DNA from: Bog-473 sp963704355
GTDB taxonomy: Bacteria; Actinomycetota; Acidimicrobiia; Acidimicrobiales; RAAP-2
NCBI GenBank assembly: GCA_963704355.1
Contig: OY969891.1
Location: forward strand, 1,922,001 to 1,986,000
Direction: 5' to 3'
Length of the DNA stretch: 64,000 nucleotides
Of this stretch, positions 60,438-64,000 are shown in pieces (within the stretch, counting starts at the first letter, position 1; each line of letters begins with the position of its first letter). Made by a program: the position numbers and the translations under genes. The notes beneath the pieces were generated by a model. It saw only the letters and a list, made by a program, of their open reading frames with translations. It was not told the DNA's origin and did not search any database.

Positions 60438-63400
60438 ATGACGAAGCGGCAGAAAGAGCCGAAGGGCGGCCGTTACACCCCGCCGAAGCGCAACAAGTTC
60501 GCCACCGCCGCACTTGGCGTCACAGCTCTTGCGACCGGCGGTGGTCAGCTCATCGGACTGGGCGCCGCACCCTCTGCTGGTGCGGTTCAGAGGCCGGTCC
60601 ATTCGACTGACGGCGTTTCCACTGTCGGGCCACAAGGTCCACAGGGTCCGCAGGGCTTCCAAGGCGCGCAGGGTCGCCGAGGTTTCGAAGGTCCCCAGGG
60701 CTTCACCGGTGCGCAGGGCCACCAGGGCGCGAACGGCAACGTGGGCGCGCAGGGCGCGCAGGGTCGCCGAGGTTTCGAAGGTCCCCAGGGCTTCACCGGT
60801 GCGCAGGGCCACCAGGGCGCGAACGGCAACGTGGGCGTGCAGGGCTCGCAGGGCGCGCAAGGCCGCCGAGGTTTCGAAGGTCCCCAGGGCTTCACCGGCG
60901 CCGCCGGCGCGCAAGGCGCACAGGGTCGCCGAGGATTCGAAGGTCCCCAGGGCTTGCAGGGCGCGAACGGCACCGCCGGCGCGCAGGGCCACCAGGGCAC
61001 CGCGGGCACTAACGGCGCGCAAGGCGCGCAGGGTCGCCGAGGCTTCATAGGTTTTGACGGTGCACAGGGCCACCAGGGCGCCGTGGGCGCGCAGGGCTCC
61101 CAGGGCACCGGCGCCCAGGGCTTCCAGGGCACCGCCGGCAGCAACGGGGTCCAGGGCTTCCAGGGCATCGGCGGGGCGCAGGGCTTCCAGGGCACCGCCG
61201 GTGCCGTCGGCGCGACCGGTGCCTCGGGTGCGAACGGAGCCGTCGGCGCGACGGGTGCCTCGGGCGCCAACGGAGCCGTCGGCGCGACGGGTGCCTCTGG
61301 TGCGAACGGAGCCGTCGGCGCGACGGGTGCTTCGGGCGCGAACGGAGCCGTCGGCGCGACGGGTGCCTCTGGTGCGGCCGGTGCGGTGGGCGCCACTGGT
61401 CCTACCGGCACGAACGGAGCCGTCGGCGCGACTGGTGCCTCAGGCGCGAACGGAACGGTCGGCGCGACTGGTGCCTCTGGCACCGCCGGGGCGCAGGGTC
61501 ACCAGGGCACCGCCGGGGCCCAGGGCTTCCAAGGCACACATGGCGCGCAGGGCTTCCAGGGCAGCGCCGGGACCCAGGGCTTCCAGGGCACCGCCGGGTC
61601 GCAGGGCTTCCAGGGCATCGCCGGCGCTCAGGGCTTCCAGGGCACCGCCGGCACCGCCGGCACCGCCGGGGCGCAGGGCCACCAAGGCGCGACGGGCACC
61701 GCGGGCACCAACGGGGCGCAGGGGTTCCAGGGCACCGCGGGCACCAACGGCCCCCAGGGCTTCCAGGGCACCGCCGGGTCGCAGGGCTTCCAGGGCTTCG
61801 CCGGCGCTCAGGGCTTCCAGGGCACCGCCGGCACCGCCGGGGCGCAGGGGTTCCAGGGCTTCGCCGGCACCAACGGCGCTCAGGGCTTCCAGGGCACCGC
61901 GGGCACCAACGGGGCGCAGGGGTTCCAGGGCACCGCGGGCACCAACGGCGCTCAGGGCTTCCAGGGCACCGCGGGCACCAACGGGGCGCAGGGGTTCCAG
62001 GGCACCGCGGGCACCAACGGCTCCCAGGGCTTCCAGGGCACCGCCGGCACCGCCGGGGCGCAGGGCCACCAGGGCAGCGCCGGCGCTCAAGGCTTCCAGG
62101 GCACCGCCGGCACCGCCGGGGCGCAGGGGTTCCAGGGCACCGCCGGCACCAACGGGGCGCAGGGCTTCCAGGGCGCCGCCGGCACCAACGGGGCGCAGGG
62201 GTTCCAGGGCACCGCGGGCACCAACGGGGCGCAGGGGTTCCAGGGCACCGCGGGCACCAACGGCTCCCAGGGCTTCCAGGGCACCGCCGGCGCTCAAGGC
62301 TTCCAGGGCACCGCCGGCACCGCCGGGGCGCAGGGCCACCAAGGCACGACGGGCACTAACGGCTCGCAGGGCTTCCAGGGCACCGCCGGCACCAACGGGG
62401 CGCAGGGCTTCCAGGGCACCGCCGGCACCAACGGGGCGCAGGGGTTCCAGGGCACCGCCGGCACCAACGGGGCGCAGGGGTTCCAGGGCACCGCCGGCAC
62501 CAACGGGGCGCAGGGGTTCCAGGGCACCGCCGGCACCAACGGGGCGCAGGGGTTCCAGGGCACCGCCGGCACCAACGGGGCGCAGGGGTTCCAGGGCTTC
62601 GCCGGCGCTCAGGGCTTCCAGGGCACCGCCGGGGCGCAGGGGTTCCAGGGCTTCGCCGGCACCAACGGCGCTCAGGGCTTCCAGGGCACCGCGGGCACCA
62701 ACGGGGCGCAGGGGTTCCAGGGCACCGCGGGCACCAACGGCTCCCAGGGCTTCCAGGGCACCGCCGGCGCTCAAGGCTTCCAGGGCACCGCCGGCACCGC
62801 CGGGGCGCAGGGCCACCAAGGCACGACGGGCACTAACGGCTCGCAGGGCTTCCAGGGCACCGCCGGCACCAACGGGGCGCAGGGGTTCCAGGGCACCGCC
62901 GGCACCAACGGGGCGCAGGGCTTCCAGGGCTTCGCCGGCGCTCAGGGCTTCCAGGGCACCGCCGGCACCGCCGGGGCGCAGGGGTTCCAGGGCTTCGCCG
63001 GCACCAACGGCGCTCAGGGCTTCCAGGGCACCGCCGGCACCAACGGGGCGCAGGGGTTCCAGGGCACCGCCGGCACCGCCGGGGCGCAGGGCTTCCAGGG
63101 CAGCGCCGGCGCTCAAGGCTTCCAGGGCACCGCCGGCACCGCCGGGGCGCAGGGCCACCAAGGCACGACGGGCACTAACGGCTCGCAGGGCTTCCAGGGC
63201 ACCGCCGGCACCAACGGGGCGCAGGGCTTCCAGGGCACCGCCGGCGCCGTAGGCGCTACGGGCGCGACTGGTGCGGCCGGTGCCGTGGGCGCGACGGGCG
63301 CCACCGGCGGGACTGGCGCGGCCGGTGCCGTGGGCGCGACGGGCGCCACCGGCGGGACTGGCGCGGCCGGTGCCGTGGGCGCGACGGGCGCCACCGGCGG

Positions 63401-64000
63401 GACTGGCGCGGCCGGTGCCGTGGGCGCGACGGGCGCCACCGGCGGGACTGGTGCGGCCGGTGCCGTGGGCGCGACGGGCGCCACCGGCGGGACTGGCGCG
63501 GCCGGTGCCGTGGGCGCGACGGGCGCCACCGGCGGGACTGGTGCGGTCGGCCCGACGGGTCCCACCGGCGCAGCCGGAACCGTAGGTACTACCGGTGCCT
63601 CCGGTGTGAACGGAACCGTGGGCGCCACGGGTGCAACCGGGCCGGCCGGAACCCTGGGCGCCACGGGTGCCACCGGACCAGCCGGAACCGTGGGCGCCAC
63701 GGGTGCCACCGGATCAGCCGGAACCGTGGGCGCCACGGGTGTCACAGGTCCGGATTTCATAGACGGCAGCAGCGGCAACTACTACAACCCCGGATTCGGT
63801 GCGGATCTCGGACTTCAGGTCACCACCACCGCCCAGTATGTGGGGGTGGGTACGACAAACACGACGGAGGCGGAAGCACAGCAGCTGTTCGACACGACCA
63901 TCAGTTCGAGCAGCACCCTGTACGTTTCACTCCAGGGCATCACGGGACTTTCGGCAACCAAGACTGTCAGCGTGCAGCTCCGTGTCGGCGGGGCCAACGT
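60438..64000 (+). CDS. Very large collagen-like (Gly-X-Y) repeat protein, 3' end outside window
   Basis: One open frame from ATG 60438 (AAAGGAGCGAG upstream) through the window edge, at least 1187 codons. Residues 1-50 are basic then hydrophobic (KRNKFATAALGVTALATGGG then an APSAGA cleavage-like site), an export-type N-terminus. From residue 64 to about 1106 it is continuous Gly-X-Y, about 347 triplets with rare breaks (a GTG interruption near 61110). The repeat style changes along the length: GPQ/GFQ/GRR/GFE, then GAT-GAS-GAN-GAV, then a long GTN-GAQ-GFQ-GTA array, then GAT-GAT-GGT-GAA-GAV and GTV-GAT. A non-repetitive domain (NYYNPGFGADLGLQVTTTAQ, then TLYVSLQGITGLSATKTVSV) begins at 63756. 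Frames on other strands are shadows of this repeat. Probably a fibrous surface protein. Confidence 0.85.
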   Translation, partial: MTKRQKEPKGGRYTPPKRNKFATAALGVTALATGGGQLIGLGAAPSAGAVQRPVHSTDGVSTVGPQGPQGPQGFQGAQGRRGFEGPQGFTGAQGHQGANGNVGAQGAQGRRGFEGPQGFTGAQGHQGANGNVGVQGSQGAQGRRGFEGPQGFTGAAGAQGAQGRRGFEGPQGLQGANGTAGAQGHQGTAGTNGAQGAQGRRGFIGFDGAQGHQGAVGAQGSQGTGAQGFQGTAGSNGVQGFQGIGGAQGFQGTAGAVGATGASGANGAVGATGASGANGAVGATGASGANGAVGATGASGANGAVGATGASGAAGAVGATGPTGTNGAVGATGASGANGTVGATGASGTAGAQGHQGTAGAQGFQGTHGAQGFQGSAGTQGFQGTAGSQGFQGIAGAQGFQGTAGTAGTAGAQGHQGATGTAGTNGAQGFQGTAGTNGPQGFQGTAGSQGFQGFAGAQGFQGTAGTAGAQGFQGFAGTNGAQGFQGTAGTNGAQGFQGTAGTNGAQGFQGTAGTNGAQGFQGTAGTNGSQGFQGTAGTAGAQGHQGSAGAQGFQGTAGTAGAQGFQGTAGTNGAQGFQGAAGTNGAQGFQGTAGTNGAQGFQGTAGTNGSQGFQGTAGAQGFQGTAGTAGAQGHQGTTGTNGSQGFQGTAGTNGAQGFQGTAGTNGAQGFQGTAGTNGAQGFQGTAGTNGAQGFQGTAGTNGAQGFQGTAGTNGAQGFQGFAGAQGFQGTAGAQGFQGFAGTNGAQGFQGTAGTNGAQGFQGTAGTNGSQGFQGTAGAQGFQGTAGTAGAQGHQGTTGTNGSQGFQGTAGTNGAQGFQGTAGTNGAQGFQGFAGAQGFQGTAGTAGAQGFQGFAGTNGAQGFQGTAGTNGAQGFQGTAGTAGAQGFQGSAGAQGFQGTAGTAGAQGHQGTTGTNGSQGFQGTAGTNGAQGFQGTAGAVGATGATGAAGAVGATGATGGTGAAGAVGATGATGGTGAAGAVGATGATGGTGAAGAVGATGATGGTGAAGAVGATGATGGTGAAGAVGATGATGGTGAVGPTGPTGAAGTVGTTGASGVNGTVGATGATGPAGTLGATGATGPAGTVGATGATGSAGTVGATGVTGPDFIDGSSGNYYNPGFGADLGLQVTTTAQYVGVGTTNTTEAEAQQLFDTTISSSSTLYVSLQGITGLSATKTVSVQLRVGGAN
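61490..63250 (+). repeat. 36-bp tandem repeat array in the collagen-like gene
   Basis: The dominant unit is 36 bp and encodes GTN-GAQ-GFQ-GTA. In places, for example 62389-62590, consecutive units are identical at every base. Variants with GTA-GTA, GSQ, GHQ, GFA and GTT break the array into longer higher-order blocks that themselves recur (compare 62280-62400 with 62760-62880). This degree of nucleotide identity points to recent unequal exchange or slippage. Confidence 0.85.
63270..63545 (+). repeat. 45-bp tandem repeat array in the collagen-like gene
   Basis: About six nearly identical 45-bp units encode GAT-GAT-GGT-GAA-GAV. They differ from the 36-bp array in having no Phe, Gln or Asn, and lead to the more varied GTV/GPA triplets before the C-terminal domain. 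Confidence 0.85.

Noticed and set aside
60624..63250. CRISPR-like array
   Set aside because: The 36-bp periodicity recalls CRISPR, but there are no unique spacers. Units abut, keep the reading frame and encode collagen triplets.
60514..63778. Long Arg/Ala/Pro-rich plus-strand frame and several Ala/Pro-Val or Gly/Ala/Leu-rich minus-strand frames over the repeat region
   Set aside because: They are shifted or reverse readings of the Gly-X-Y repeat. Only the frame from 60438 has a ribosome site, an export-like N-terminus, an unbroken Gly every third residue and a non-repetitive domain at the end.

Overview
The window is high-GC bacterial DNA. Frequent GTG starts, 4-bp ATGA/GTGA gene overlaps, an Rv2229c/Rv2228c-like zinc-ribbon plus histidine-phosphatase pair, a DapC-like aminotransferase, a mycothiol-type maleylpyruvate isomerase family member and lipoproteins built on Ser-Cys-Pro...Phe-Cys repeats all suggest an actinobacterium, perhaps an uncultured member of the Acidimicrobiia. 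The lineage is inferred; no rRNA is present to test it.

Layout. 1-10.7 kb is mostly chromosomal: the end of an eqolisin (G1) protease, a sulfatase, a class III aminotransferase overlapping an HpnA-type epimerase (possible hopanoid side-chain genes), the ABC-F factor EttA, an NRDE protein, secreted proteins, a methyltransferase and an Lrp/AsnC regulator. 10.98-16.9 kb is a less GC-rich segment bounded by an inverted pair of ~50-bp sequences, next to a tRNA-like remnant. It carries a TetR regulator with two divergent SDR oxidoreductases (both with altered active-site motifs), small NTF2/SRPBCC/DUF427 genes and two decayed genes. 16.9-26.9 kb is chromosomal again: a sphingosine-phosphate-lyase-like decarboxylase, a SulP transporter, a nuclease-fold protein, and a tight operon from the DapC-like aminotransferase through PhzF, Nudix, zinc ribbon, histidine phosphatase and DUF2889. 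A 567-bp internally deleted IS481 element sits exactly on the junction of two convergent stop codons, with an 8-bp target duplication.

28-36.7 kb is a second, lower-GC accessory stretch: a lipoprotein, a complete small group II intron with its maturase, a toxin-antitoxin pair whose operator lies just beyond the intron, a GNAT enzyme, a frameshifted membrane protein, an HPP protein, a hydrolase and an SRPBCC protein. 36.8-43 kb holds a cydC-cydD-thiolase-like operon divergent from a dienelactone hydrolase. 43-54 kb is a mobile and regulatory patchwork: an HTH-GHKL-STAS-like protein behind an array of four octamers, an amine oxidase with divergent TetR, the mobile mystery protein A/B module with its Fic gene split around an intact IS256-type element, an aldehyde dehydrogenase, a MazF remnant beheaded by an IS481 end, a class II Fic protein and a VapBC pair. 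54-59.5 kb has a two-component system, a cyclic-nucleotide-binding protein and a TetR/MpaB-like pair with a frameshift.

The most striking item is at the right end. From 60438 to beyond the window edge runs one open frame for a very large collagen-like protein: a basic N-terminal export-like segment, about 347 Gly-X-Y triplets in several repeat styles (mainly a 36-bp unit giving GTN-GAQ-GFQ-GTA and a 45-bp unit giving GAT-GAT-GGT-GAA-GAV), then a non-repetitive C-terminal domain that continues outside. Several genes elsewhere carry single frameshifts, which may be real decay or sequence errors.
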